The notes under the pieces: model-generated
Database searches by the model: none
What the model saw: the letters and a program-made list of their open reading frames with translations, nothing else
Told to the model about the DNA's origin: nothing
Program-made: the position numbers and the translations under genes
NCBI GenBank assembly: GCA_025352325.1
Contig: JANXTR010000023.1
Coordinates: 124,001-188,000 of the forward strand
From: Microbacteriaceae bacterium
GTDB lineage: Bacteria; Actinomycetota; Actinomycetes; Actinomycetales; Microbacteriaceae
Length of the DNA: 64,000 bases
Reading direction: 5' to 3'
Shown: positions 34,400-42,446 of the stretch, piece by piece
How positions within the stretch are numbered: the stretch's first letter is position 1
Layout: each line of letters starts with the position of its first letter

Positions 34400-35704
34400 A
34401 TGGAACAGGCGCAGGGCAACAATCTCGACAAGTGGTATTCCCACTACGCCGAACGCACCGCAGGGCTCAGCGTCTCCGAGGTGCGAGCCCTCTTCGCCGT
34501 CGCCAGCCGCCCCGAGGTCGTCTCGTTGGCCGGTGGAATGCCATTCGTGTCCGCCCTGCCGCAGGAGCTGATGCTCGACGCCGTCGACCGCACCATCCGC
34601 GAGCAGGCTTCCGTGGCCCTGCAGTACGGATCGGGCCAGGGCTCGCCCAAACTGCGGGAGCAGATCCTGGATGTGATGGCTCTCGAAGGCATCCGGGCCT
34701 CCGTCGACGACGTGGTCGTCACGACCGGTTCGCAGCACGCCCTGGAGCTTGTCTCCAAGCTGTTCCTCGACCCCGGCGACGTCGTGATCGCCGAGGGTCC
34801 CAGCTATGTCACCGCTCTGGTGGTGTTCCGCAGCTTCCAGGCGGATATCGCGCACGTCGACATGGACGAGTTCGGCCTGATCCCCCAGTCGTTGCGCGAG
34901 ACGATCGCGCGTCTGCGGGAGGAGGAACGCACGATCAAGTTCCTCTACACGATCCCCTCGTTCCAGAACCCGATGGGCGTCACCCTGAGCTGGGAACGAC
35001 GCATGGAGGTGCTCGAGATCGCGCGGGACAACGACATCCTGGTGGTCGAAGACAATCCGTACGGCCTGCTGTACTTCGACCAGGCCCCGCCGCAGGCGAT
35101 GCGCTCGGTCGACGAGGACGGCGTGATCTATCTCGGCACCTTCTCGAAGACCCTCGCGCCGGGCCTCCGCGTCGGATGGGCGGTCGCCCCCCACGCCATT
35201 CGCGAGAAGCTCATTCTCGCGAACGAGGCCGCCGTGCTCTCACCCAGCTCGTTCTCGCAGGCCGTGATCTCGCAGTACCTGTCGACCGCCGACTGGAAGG
35301 GGCAGATCGACACCTTCCGAGGCGTCTATCGAGAGCGGCGCGATGCGATGCTCGGCGCCCTGCAGGAGCAGTTGCCGACCCTGACGTGGACCGTGCCGAA
35401 TGGTGGCTTCTACGTCTGGGTCACCCTGCCGAATCACATGGACTCCAAAGCCATGCTGCCGCGCGCCGTGAAAGAGCTCGTCGCCTACACGCCGGGCACC
35501 GCGTTCTATGCGGATGGCGGCGGGCGCAACGCGATGCGACTGTCCTTCTGCTTCCCGGCGCCCGACTTCATCCGGGAGGGAATCCGCCGCCTCGCGATCG
35601 TGATCAACGGCGAGATGAGCCTCCTCACCGAGTTCGCGCAGACCGGTCCGCTCGCGGTGCAGCCCGTGCAGCGCCAGGGCGTTCTGCCCCCGAGTGTCGG
35701 CTGA
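34400..35704 (+). CDS. PLP-dependent aminotransferase (2-aminoadipate/MocR-like fold type I)
   Basis: A 434-aa class I/II aminotransferase resembling the 2-aminoadipate/multi-substrate group. It has LAGGMPFVSALP, YGSGQGSPKLREQI, TGSQHALELVSKLFLDPGD, the PLP-contact YTIPSFQNPMG, and the Schiff-base lysine in GTFSKTLAPGLRVGW. There is no N-terminal GntR domain, so it is an enzyme rather than a MocR regulator. ATG 34400 with GAGGGAA upstream is the start. Its stop overlaps the ddl-like gene, indicating co-expression. Confidence 0.85.
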   Translation: MEQAQGNNLDKWYSHYAERTAGLSVSEVRALFAVASRPEVVSLAGGMPFVSALPQELMLDAVDRTIREQASVALQYGSGQGSPKLREQILDVMALEGIRASVDDVVVTTGSQHALELVSKLFLDPGDVVIAEGPSYVTALVVFRSFQADIAHVDMDEFGLIPQSLRETIARLREEERTIKFLYTIPSFQNPMGVTLSWERRMEVLEIARDNDILVVEDNPYGLLYFDQAPPQAMRSVDEDGVIYLGTFSKTLAPGLRVGWAVAPHAIREKLILANEAAVLSPSSFSQAVISQYLSTADWKGQIDTFRGVYRERRDAMLGALQEQLPTLTWTVPNGGFYVWVTLPNHMDSKAMLPRAVKELVAYTPGTAFYADGGGRNAMRLSFCFPAPDFIREGIRRLAIVINGEMSLLTEFAQTGPLAVQPVQRQGVLPPSVG

Positions 35705-36665
35705 AAACGTGTCTGATCAGCAATTACGTATCGTCGTTCTGTCCGGCGGCATCTCGCACGAGCGGGACGTGTCGCTACGCTCCGGTCGGCGGGTCGCCGA
35801 CAGCCTCGCCGAGCACGGCGTCAAGGTGGAGCTGCGGGATCCGGATGCCAGACTGCTCGCCGCGTTGCGGGCAGACCGCCCAGACGTCATCTGGCCCGCC
35901 CTGCACGGGGCGTCGGGCGAGGACGGCGCACTGCGCGGACTGCTCGAATTCCTCGGCATCCCGTTCGTCGGCTCCCACGCCGATGCCGCCCGCCTCGCGT
36001 GGGACAAGCCGATCGCCAAGATCATCGTCGGGCGGGCGGGCGTCGCCACCCCGCGATCCATCACCCTCCCCCGCGACGCCTTCCGCGAGCTCGGCGCCGA
36101 CGCGGTGTTCGAGGCGATCGCCGACGAGCTGCCGGTACCGCTGGTCGTGAAACCGGCACAGGGCGGCTCGGCTCAGGGCGTCACGATCGTCGAGGACCGC
36201 GCCAACCTCCCCCGCGCCATGGTCGACGCCTACACCTACGGGGATGTCGCGCTCGTCGAGCAGCAGATCACCGGCACCGAGATCGCGGTCGGCATCATCG
36301 ACACCGGAGACGGCCCCGTCGCCCTCCCGGCCGTCGAGATCGAGCCGCTGTCGGGCGTGTACAGTTTCGAGGCGCGCTACAACGCCGGTGAGACGCGCTT
36401 CTATGTGCCGGCCCGGATCGCCCCCGAGGTCGCGGATGCCGCGGCGCAGGCCGCGCTGACCGCGCATCGTGCGCTCGGCCTCCGTCACCTATCGCGTGTC
36501 GACCTCATCGTGGACGGCGCCGGGACTCCCTGGTTCCTCGAGGCGAACGTGCTGCCCGGCCTCACCGAGACCTCCCTGCTCCCGCAGGCGCTCGAGGCGG
36601 CAGGCCACGACCTCGGCTGGGTCTATCAGGCGCTGGCCGAGGCTGCGATCCGCGACAACGCGTAG
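35694..36665 (+). CDS. ddl: D-alanine--D-alanine ligase-like ATP-grasp enzyme
   Basis: A 323-aa ATP-grasp protein that probably joins two D-alanines for peptidoglycan. Visible are VVLSGGISHERDVSLRSG, ALHGASGEDGALRGLLEFLGIPFVGS, the central ATP-grasp VVKPAQGGSAQGV and the C-terminal LEANVLPGLTETSLLPQALEAAG. GTG 35694 overlaps the aminotransferase stop; GTG 35709 is an alternative with a more usual N-terminus. Genomes may carry a second Ddl, so substrate assignment is by homology only. Confidence 0.87.
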   Translation: MSAENVSDQQLRIVVLSGGISHERDVSLRSGRRVADSLAEHGVKVELRDPDARLLAALRADRPDVIWPALHGASGEDGALRGLLEFLGIPFVGSHADAARLAWDKPIAKIIVGRAGVATPRSITLPRDAFRELGADAVFEAIADELPVPLVVKPAQGGSAQGVTIVEDRANLPRAMVDAYTYGDVALVEQQITGTEIAVGIIDTGDGPVALPAVEIEPLSGVYSFEARYNAGETRFYVPARIAPEVADAAAQAALTAHRALGLRHLSRVDLIVDGAGTPWFLEANVLPGLTETSLLPQALEAAGHDLGWVYQALAEAAIRDNA

Positions 36666-36701
36666 CCGCGCGTCGCAGAGCACTCGCCATCCGGCACGTC
36701 T

Positions 36702-36720
36702 CACCCGGCATCCTCGGGTG
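36702..36720 (+). terminator. hairpin between ddl and parB
   Basis: CACCCG/CGGGTG form a 6-bp stem with a 7-nt loop in the convergent ddl-parB gap. The wider segment 36672-36753 is also bounded by GTCGCA and TGCGAC. Confidence 0.45.
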
Positions 36721-36784
36721 CGCCCTACCCGGCTTCCCCGGCGCGCGTGCGACTTTTCGGTGCGCTAGCCAAGAGAAGTGCTGG

Positions 36785-37747
36785 TCAGCGACCTAATTCA
36801 CCTGCGACGCCGAGGTCGCTCATGATCCGGTTGAGGTCGCCGACGGTCGCGAAGTCGATCGTGATCGTGCCCTTGCTCGCACCGAGCGCGATCTTCACCC
36901 GGGTGTTGAGGCGGTCCCCGAGCCGTTCGGCCAGGTCGTCCAGGTGATGCTGGCGTCTCCCGGCGCTCGGCTTGCTGGTCTTCGGCTTCGCGGGTGAGAC
37001 CTGACTGGCCGCAGCCTCGGCGGCGCGCACCGACAGGTCCTCGTTGACGATCTTGTCGGCGAGGCGATCCATGGCTTGCACGTCGCCGACCGACAGGATC
37101 GCCCGCGCATGGCCCGCGGTGAGCACGCCGGCCGCCACGCGGCGTTGGATGCCCTCCGGCAAGCGCAGCAGGCGCAGCGTGTTCGTGATCTGCGGACGCG
37201 AGCGCCCGATCCGCTCGGCAAGCTGCTCCTGGGTGATCCCGAAATCGGCGAGGAGCTGCTGGTAGGCGGATGCCTCCTCGAGCGGATTGAGCTCGGCGCG
37301 ATGGAGGTTCTCGAGCAGAGCGTCTCGCAGCATGTCGTCGTCCGCGGTGTTCTTGACGACGGCGGGAATGGATGCCAGCCCCGCAGCCTTGCTCGCCCTC
37401 AGACGCCGCTCGCCCATGATGAGCTCGTACTGCGGCTCGCCGGCGACCGCACCGGGACGGGGGCGGACCACGATCGGCTGGAGCACCCCGAACTCGCGGA
37501 CCGAGACGATCAGCTCGTTGAGCTCCTGCTCGCGGAACTCACTCCGCGGCTGCTGCGGATTGGGGACGATGTCGTCGGGGGACAGGTTGGCCAGACGCGC
37601 GCCGGGAACCTCGACCAGACCTTCCACGGTCTCCTGGGCTCTGTGTGCCGGGAAGAACACGTCGACAGGACGCTCGCCCTCCTCCGCCGTGGGGATGAGG
37701 GCGCCGATTCCGCGGCCCAGTCCGGTGCGCTTGGGGGCCGCGGCCAT
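36785..37747 (-). CDS. parB: chromosome partitioning protein ParB
   Basis: A 320-aa CTPase and parS-binding protein. It shows NPQQPRSEFREQELNELI, the CTP/GERR segment ELIMGERRLRASKAAG, a helix-turn-helix (GITQEQLAERIGRSRPQITNTLRLLRLP) and a C-terminal dimerisation domain. An acidic/basic linker precedes the C-terminus. Its ATG shares one base with the parA stop (TGATG). Three perfect parS sites lie 1.1-1.9 kb away, so it can load and spread on the origin region. Confidence 0.96.
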   Translation of the reverse strand: MAAAPKRTGLGRGIGALIPTAEEGERPVDVFFPAHRAQETVEGLVEVPGARLANLSPDDIVPNPQQPRSEFREQELNELIVSVREFGVLQPIVVRPRPGAVAGEPQYELIMGERRLRASKAAGLASIPAVVKNTADDDMLRDALLENLHRAELNPLEEASAYQQLLADFGITQEQLAERIGRSRPQITNTLRLLRLPEGIQRRVAAGVLTAGHARAILSVGDVQAMDRLADKIVNEDLSVRAAEAAASQVSPAKPKTSKPSAGRRQHHLDDLAERLGDRLNTRVKIALGASKGTITIDFATVGDLNRIMSDLGVAGELGR

Positions 37748-38859
37748 CAGTACTGTCCTTCGTGCTCGGTGGGCGGAGTGACCGGCCCGATCGTGGACCC
37801 GGCGGCGGGGCCCGTGATTGGCCCAGTGACAGCGGCTGGTGCGTCAGTCGGCGCCGAGGCCGGCGGAGCAGCCGGCGACGCCGGAGTCGTTCCGTGCTGC
37901 GCGGCGGGCGCGCGCTCATCGGCACCCGGGACCCAGGTCGCAATAGGAGCGGCGGGCGGAGCCACCGACGCGCCCGGCTCTCCCCGACGCGCGATCTCGG
38001 CGGCGGCCTCGCGGTACGACAGCGAGCCGGGCGAGTTCGTGTCGTAACTGATCACACTCTGGCCGTAACTGGGCGCCTCGGAGATGCGCACCGAGCGGGG
38101 AATCAGCGCCCGCAGCGTCTCGGCGGGGAAATGCTCGCGCACCTCATTGACCACCTGGTTGGCCAGATTCGTGCGCGAGTCGTACATCGTCAGCAGAATC
38201 GTGGAGACCGCGAGGTCCGGATTCAGGTGACGCTCGATGAGCTTGATGTTGCTGAGCAGCTGGCTCAGTCCCTCGAGCGCGTAGTACTCGCACTGGATCG
38301 GGATCAGCACCTCGCGCGCCGCGACGAAGGCGTTAATCGTGAGCAGTCCGAGCGACGGCGGGCAGTCGATGAAAACGTAGTGGAACAGTTCGGGCGCATC
38401 GCGCAGGAACTCCGTGAGGGAGCCGCGCAGGCGCTGCTCGCGCGCGACGAGGGAGACGAGCTCAATCTCCGCCCCGGCCAGATGAATGGTGGCCGGGATG
38501 CAGGAAAGGCCAGGGGACTCCGGGGAGATCTGGACGACATCTGCCATCGGGACGTCGTTGATCAGCACGTCGTAGACGCTGAGCGTTTCCGCACGGTGCT
38601 CGACGCCGAGTGCGGTCGACGCGTTGCCCTGCGGATCCAGGTCGATCACCAGCACCCGCGCGCCGGCCTTCGCGAGTGCCGCGGCCAGATTCACAGTGGT
38701 CGTGGTCTTACCGACGCCGCCCTTCTGGTTCGCGACCGTGAAGATGCGGGTGCGCTCGGGGAGTGGGAGGCGCTCCGCCGCGAGGGCCAGGCGGCGGCGG
38801 GCCAGATCAGCGATCTCGCGCGCGAGCGGGGTCTCGTCGTAGCGGTTCTCGGTGCTCAC
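37747..38859 (-). CDS. parA: chromosome partitioning ATPase ParA with C-terminal extension
   Basis: A deviant-Walker ATPase, 370 aa. The Walker A is ANQKGGVGKTTTTVNLA, Walker B is FIDCPPSLGLLT, and the DNA-binding region is present. The ATPase core ends near residue 285; the remaining ~80 residues are a Pro/Ala/Thr/Gly-rich low-complexity tail unusual in length for ParA. The GTG start lies 21 nt downstream of a perfect parS site, so ParB may autoregulate the operon. Confidence 0.95.
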   Translation of the reverse strand: MSTENRYDETPLAREIADLARRRLALAAERLPLPERTRIFTVANQKGGVGKTTTTVNLAAALAKAGARVLVIDLDPQGNASTALGVEHRAETLSVYDVLINDVPMADVVQISPESPGLSCIPATIHLAGAEIELVSLVAREQRLRGSLTEFLRDAPELFHYVFIDCPPSLGLLTINAFVAAREVLIPIQCEYYALEGLSQLLSNIKLIERHLNPDLAVSTILLTMYDSRTNLANQVVNEVREHFPAETLRALIPRSVRISEAPSYGQSVISYDTNSPGSLSYREAAAEIARRGEPGASVAPPAAPIATWVPGADERAPAAQHGTTPASPAAPPASAPTDAPAAVTGPITGPAAGSTIGPVTPPTEHEGQY

Positions 38860-38880
38860 TGAAACGGAATCCCTCTCGGA

Positions 38881-38896
38881 TGTTTCACGTGAAACA
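38881..38896. promoter_or_regulatory. parS site 1 (parA promoter)
   Basis: TGTTTCACGTGAAACA matches the bacterial parS consensus at all 16 positions and is a perfect palindrome. It lies 21 nt upstream of parA. Confidence 0.97.
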
Positions 38897-38951
38897 TCGC
38901 TGTTCTGCGTGCGGTGGCGTGGCGAACGCGGCGCGGAGCCGGTGCCGAAGA

Positions 38952-39569
38952 TCAGTCCACTGTAGCCCGAAAGACGCGGGTGACCTCGGGCACGATCCCC
39001 TCGCCAAGAACGAGCACCTCGACGTCCCGCAAGTGCGCGGCGCGAATCTGTTTCGCGGCAGCCAGCACCTCGTCACCTACCCGCGCACCCTTCATGAACA
39101 CCAGCTCGCCGCCACGTTTCACCAGCGGCGCGGTGATCGGGATCAGCTTCGACAGGGCCGAGACCGCGCGCGCGGTGACCTGGTCGAGCCGTTCAATCAG
39201 CGGGGCATCCTCCGCTCGCGCGCGCTCGACCGTGACGTTCAGGAGCCCGAGGCGTGCGGATTCTTCGCGCAACCAGTCCACACGACGCTCCATCGGCTCG
39301 ACGAGCACGAATGACACATCCGGGCGAGCGATCGCGAGCACGAGCCCGGGCAGCCCTGCGCCGCTGCCGATATCGCCCACCAGCCCCGGACGGAGCAGGG
39401 GGGCGGGAAGCACGCAGTTCAGGATGTGGCGCGACCAGAGGCGATCAGCCTCGAGGGGGCCGATCAGCCCGAGCCGTTCCCCGCGTGATCCGAGCTCACG
39501 AGCGAAGTCACGGGCCACCTCGATCCGATCTCCGAACAGGGATGCCGCGGCTGCGGGCTCAGTCTCCAT
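38952..39569 (-). CDS. rsmG: 16S rRNA (guanine-527-N7)-methyltransferase
   Basis: RsmG/GidB, 205 aa, an SAM-dependent methyltransferase with the binding motif GDIGSGAGLPGLVLAIARPD and the VTARAVSALSKLI segment. It modifies G527 of 16S rRNA; loss causes low-level streptomycin resistance in other bacteria. It lies between jag and parA in the conserved origin order, flanked by parS sites on both sides. The ATG is 31 nt downstream of parS site 2. Confidence 0.95.
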   Translation of the reverse strand: METEPAAAASLFGDRIEVARDFARELGSRGERLGLIGPLEADRLWSRHILNCVLPAPLLRPGLVGDIGSGAGLPGLVLAIARPDVSFVLVEPMERRVDWLREESARLGLLNVTVERARAEDAPLIERLDQVTARAVSALSKLIPITAPLVKRGGELVFMKGARVGDEVLAAAKQIRAAHLRDVEVLVLGEGIVPEVTRVFRATVD

Positions 39570-39599
39570 CAGCGAATCCCACCGCGAGTTGACCGTCGA

Positions 39600-39615
39600 T
39601 GTTTCACGTGAAACA
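39600..39615. promoter_or_regulatory. parS site 2 (upstream of rsmG)
   Basis: Second exact copy of TGTTTCACGTGAAACA, 31 nt upstream of the rsmG start codon. Confidence 0.97.
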
Positions 39616-39655
39616 TCGACGGACCGGAGCCGACAAGGTCAGAGCGAGTGTGAGA

Positions 39656-39671
39656 TGTTTCACGTGAAACA
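39656..39671. promoter_or_regulatory. parS site 3 (between rsmG and jag)
   Basis: Third exact copy of TGTTTCACGTGAAACA, 41 nt from site 2 (edge to edge 40 nt) and 12 nt from the jag stop. Confidence 0.97.
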
Positions 39672-39682
39672 TCGACGCCCAC

Positions 39683-40318
39683 TTACGCTCCAGCGGGCTT
39701 GCTGATGACCGTGTGGCGGTCGCGACCCTCGCCCTCGGACTCCGAGGCGAAACCGCGCTCAGCCACGATGTCGTGCACGATTTTGCGCTCGTAGCTCGAC
39801 ATCGGAGGCAGGGACGCTGACCCGGCGCCCTCTTTAAGGCGGGCGACTGCACGGTCCACCAGCGTGGCGAGCTCAGATGCGCGCTGATCGCGCGATCCAC
39901 CGATGTCGAGAATCAGGCGCGAAAAGCGTCCGGTCTTGTTCTGCACTGCCAGACGAGCCAGCTCCTGCAGGGCCGCCACGGTGTCCGGCTTCGACAGCAG
40001 ACGCAGATTCGCGCCCTCCGTTGCGGTCACGGAGACGTAAGCGCGGCCAGACTTCGCGTCGATGTCAATGTCACCATCGATGTCAGTGATGTCAAGAAGT
40101 TCCTCGATATAGTCGGCGGCGATGTCTCCCTCATCCACGAGGTCTTGGGCGCTCAGGGTCTCGCCGTCGACGACCGCAACGACCGCGTCATCGCCCTCGG
40201 CGCTGGCTCTGGCGGCGCCCGTCGTGTCCACCGTGTCGAGCTCCGTATCGAGCTCCGGGGCGGCCATGTCGGTGTCGGTCTGCCCGGTGTCGGTCTGATT
40301 GGTCTGCGTCTGGGTCAC
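39683..40318 (-). CDS. jag: Jag/KhpB-type KH-R3H RNA-binding protein
   Basis: A 211-aa cytoplasmic RNA-binding protein. The N-terminal ~60 residues are acidic and Thr/Asp/Gln-rich. A KH-like domain follows (VTATEGANLRLLSKPDTVAALQELARLAV) and then an R3H domain with the motif SSYERKIVHDIVAERG. The track ORF is over-extended; the GTG at 40318 lies 5 nt after the yidC stop. It lacks the Jag_N domain. It is part of rpmH-rnpA-yidD-yidC-jag-rsmG, linking membrane insertion and RNA binding. Confidence 0.9.
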   Translation of the reverse strand: MTQTQTNQTDTGQTDTDMAAPELDTELDTVDTTGAARASAEGDDAVVAVVDGETLSAQDLVDEGDIAADYIEELLDITDIDGDIDIDAKSGRAYVSVTATEGANLRLLSKPDTVAALQELARLAVQNKTGRFSRLILDIGGSRDQRASELATLVDRAVARLKEGAGSASLPPMSSYERKIVHDIVAERGFASESEGEGRDRHTVISKPAGA

Positions 40319-40323
40319 GTCAC

Positions 40324-41319
40324 TCACTTCTTGGTGCTCCCGGTCTTCTTCGCTCGGTTCTTGCCCACGGGCTGGCTGCGCTGGGTGGTAATGGGCTTCG
40401 GGGCCTCGGCCGGCTCCACGCCGGCGGCTTCGAGAGCCGCGGCATCCTCGGTCATCCTGGCGCGGTTCTTCCGAGCCAGGCGCGCCTCGCGCGCCAGTGC
40501 CGCCTCGCTGCCGGGCGTCGGCAGGTTGCGGATGACGAGGAACTGCTGCACGAGCGTCCAGCCATTCGAGGTCAGCCAGTAGAACATCACGCCGATGGGG
40601 AACGCGACGCCCGAGAAGATGAACACGACCGGCAGGATGTACAGCAGCACGCGCTGCTGGCGGTACATCGGGCTGGCTTTCATCTCCGGCGTCTGATTCT
40701 TGGACTGCAACTGGAGCTGCGTGAAGAACTGCGACGCGGTCATCAGCGCGACCATGATGATGGCGAGCATGACGACGGTCCCGTTGCCGACCGCCCAAGC
40801 GGTCTGGATGCTGAGATTCAGGGGAGCCTTGAAGTCACCGCTGAACAGGTAGGCCTGCCCGAACTGATTCGATAGCTCCTTGGTCAGCAGGCCGACCCCC
40901 GCCTGGTCGTTCCGCGCCTCGTTGAGCACCGAGAACAGGCTGAAGAAGATGGGCATCTGAATCAGCAGAGGCAGGCAAGAGGACAACGGGTTGGTGCCGG
41001 CCTTCTTGTAGAGCTCCATGGTCTCGCGCTGCATGGCCTCGCGCGAGAACTGGTCCTTCTTGCCCTTGTACTTGTCCTGGATCTTCTTGAGCTGAGGCGC
41101 AACCTCCATCATCTTGCGCTGGCTTTTGATCTGCCGGACGAAGATCGGGATGAGGGCGGCTCGCACCACGAGCACGAGGCCCACGATCGAGAGCACCCAG
41201 GTAAGGCCCGCCGCGGCATCCATACCGAAGGCGGTGAGCACAGTGTGCCACCCCACCAGCAGGGCCTCGATCACCCATTTGATGGGATAGAGGATCGTAT
41301 TGAGGATCGGAATGTCCAC
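40324..41319 (-). CDS. yidC: membrane protein insertase YidC
   Basis: A 331-aa Oxa1/YidC-family insertase of the short (non-periplasmic-domain) type. TM helices flank the cytoplasmic loop RQIKSQRKMMEVAPQLKKIQDKYKGKKDQFSREAM, and the QMPIFFSLFSVL helix and hydrophilic groove are present. The C-terminus is long and basic (KNRARMTEDAA; QPVGKNRAKKTGSTKK), which aids ribosome contact. It inserts membrane proteins with or without SecYEG. It is 3 nt from yidD. Confidence 0.96.
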   Translation of the reverse strand: MDIPILNTILYPIKWVIEALLVGWHTVLTAFGMDAAAGLTWVLSIVGLVLVVRAALIPIFVRQIKSQRKMMEVAPQLKKIQDKYKGKKDQFSREAMQRETMELYKKAGTNPLSSCLPLLIQMPIFFSLFSVLNEARNDQAGVGLLTKELSNQFGQAYLFSGDFKAPLNLSIQTAWAVGNGTVVMLAIIMVALMTASQFFTQLQLQSKNQTPEMKASPMYRQQRVLLYILPVVFIFSGVAFPIGVMFYWLTSNGWTLVQQFLVIRNLPTPGSEAALAREARLARKNRARMTEDAAALEAAGVEPAEAPKPITTQRSQPVGKNRAKKTGSTKK

Positions 41320-41322
41320 GAG

Positions 41323-41634
41323 TCAGGCCTTTCCGTGGCTCGTCGGAATGACGAAGCCGAAGTGGGTGAGCTGGTAGCGGGGGATGCGACGCTCGGGAAC
41401 GTCATCGATCCCGCCCTTCGCCCAGGGGTGGCAACGCGCGATGCGCCAGATGCCGAGTGTGACGCCCTTGATAACCCCGTGCTGCTGGATGGCGCCGAGC
41501 GTGTAACCCGAGCAGCTGGGGTAGTAGCGGCAGACGTCGCCATACAGAGGGGAGATAACCGCGCGGTACACGCGCAGGATGACCACGCAGAGATTGCGGG
41601 GGAGCAGCCAGAGAAACGACAGGATGCGCATCAT
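41323..41634 (-). CDS. yidD: membrane protein insertion efficiency factor YidD
   Basis: A 103-aa protein with the YidD signature YYPSCSGYTLGAIQQHG and an N-terminal amphipathic region (LCVVILRVYRAVISPL). It aids YidC-dependent insertion at the inner face of the membrane. It overlaps the rnpA stop by 4 nt (two ATGs are possible at 41634 and 41631). The C-terminus is slightly longer than in many homologues. Confidence 0.94.
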   Translation of the reverse strand: MMRILSFLWLLPRNLCVVILRVYRAVISPLYGDVCRYYPSCSGYTLGAIQQHGVIKGVTLGIWRIARCHPWAKGGIDDVPERRIPRYQLTHFGFVIPTSHGKA

Positions 41635-42032
41635 CGCGCCATCACATCAGGATCGCCCACGCCGACAAGTATCGGGGCCGTGGTGATCGGGGAGGCACCG
41701 AGCGGGCTGGCGTGGAGGGCGGCGGTCATGTCGTCGGCGAGGGCGGTCCAGCTTCGCTGTGCGGACCCCGGAAGCGCCCGGACCACGAGGTCGCTGCCGT
41801 GAACTCCTGCCTCCACGAGCTGACGGCCAAGAGCGCGGTAGCGGCGACGGACGAGGTTGCGATCGACCGCGTTTCCCACCGACCGGGCAACGATAATCCC
41901 GATCCGGAGGGGTTCGTCGATGCCGCGCTCGAGGCGGTAGTACACCGCAACAGGCGTGACTGATCGACGGCCGCGACGGACGACCGCACGAAAGTCCTCG
42001 GCATCAACCACACGATTCGCCCTGGCGAGCAC
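41631..42032 (-). CDS. rnpA: ribonuclease P protein component
   Basis: RnpA, 133 aa, the protein cofactor of RNase P in tRNA 5' maturation. The conserved RNR motif region is VGNAVDRNLVRRRYRALGR, with an N-terminal phenylalanine-containing segment (VDAEDFRAVVRRGRR). The C-terminus is extended by about 20 residues. It starts GTG, 7 nt after rpmH, and overlaps yidD. Confidence 0.94.
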   Translation of the reverse strand: MLARANRVVDAEDFRAVVRRGRRSVTPVAVYYRLERGIDEPLRIGIIVARSVGNAVDRNLVRRRYRALGRQLVEAGVHGSDLVVRALPGSAQRSWTALADDMTAALHASPLGASPITTAPILVGVGDPDVMAR

Positions 42033-42039
42033 CGGGTGA

Positions 42040-42177
42040 CTACGCGGAGAGCTCGGTGCGACCCTTGCGGCGGCGAGCGGCGAGGATCGCGCGGCCGGCG
42101 CGGGTGCGCATGCGCAGACGGAAGCCGTGGACCTTGGCGCGGCGCCGATTGTTCGGCTGGAACGTGCGCTTGCTCAT
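42040..42177 (-). CDS. rpmH: 50S ribosomal protein L34
   Basis: L34, 45 aa (the track lists a longer version). The protein [20 protein letters not shown]...[20 protein letters not shown] is a diagnostic match. It marks the left flank of the origin, transcribed away from dnaA. The upstream gap to dnaA is 269 nt. Confidence 0.97.
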   Translation of the reverse strand: MSKRTFQPNNRRRAKVHGFRLRMRTRAGRAILAARRRKGRTELSA

Positions 42178-42446
42178 AGTGATATCTCCAAAACCCGGTG
42201 ACGTAGACCGGGAAGAACGGGGACCGCCCACAGGGCAGTCGTCAACTAACTAAAAATAGGCGGTTAAAGGTCCCTGGTCAAACCATCGAGGCCAACCGTC
42301 CATTCTCCACACCCTTCACCGGATCCGTTGGTCACGACGCGCCCTCGCGAACTAAGGTGAATCCGCGACCCCGCACGAGCCGCGCGAGGGTCGCCGCGGC
42401 ATTCACCGGCAACCATTCCACCGCACCATCCCCACCGAGAGAGACC
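42178..42446. promoter_or_regulatory. rpmH-dnaA intergenic region
   Basis: Divergent promoter region of 269 nt without a gene. It has an AT-rich patch near 42245-42270 (ACTAACTAAAAATAGG) and one DnaA-box-like site with a single mismatch, TTCTCCACA at 42303-42311, which could serve DnaA autoregulation. Confidence 0.6.
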
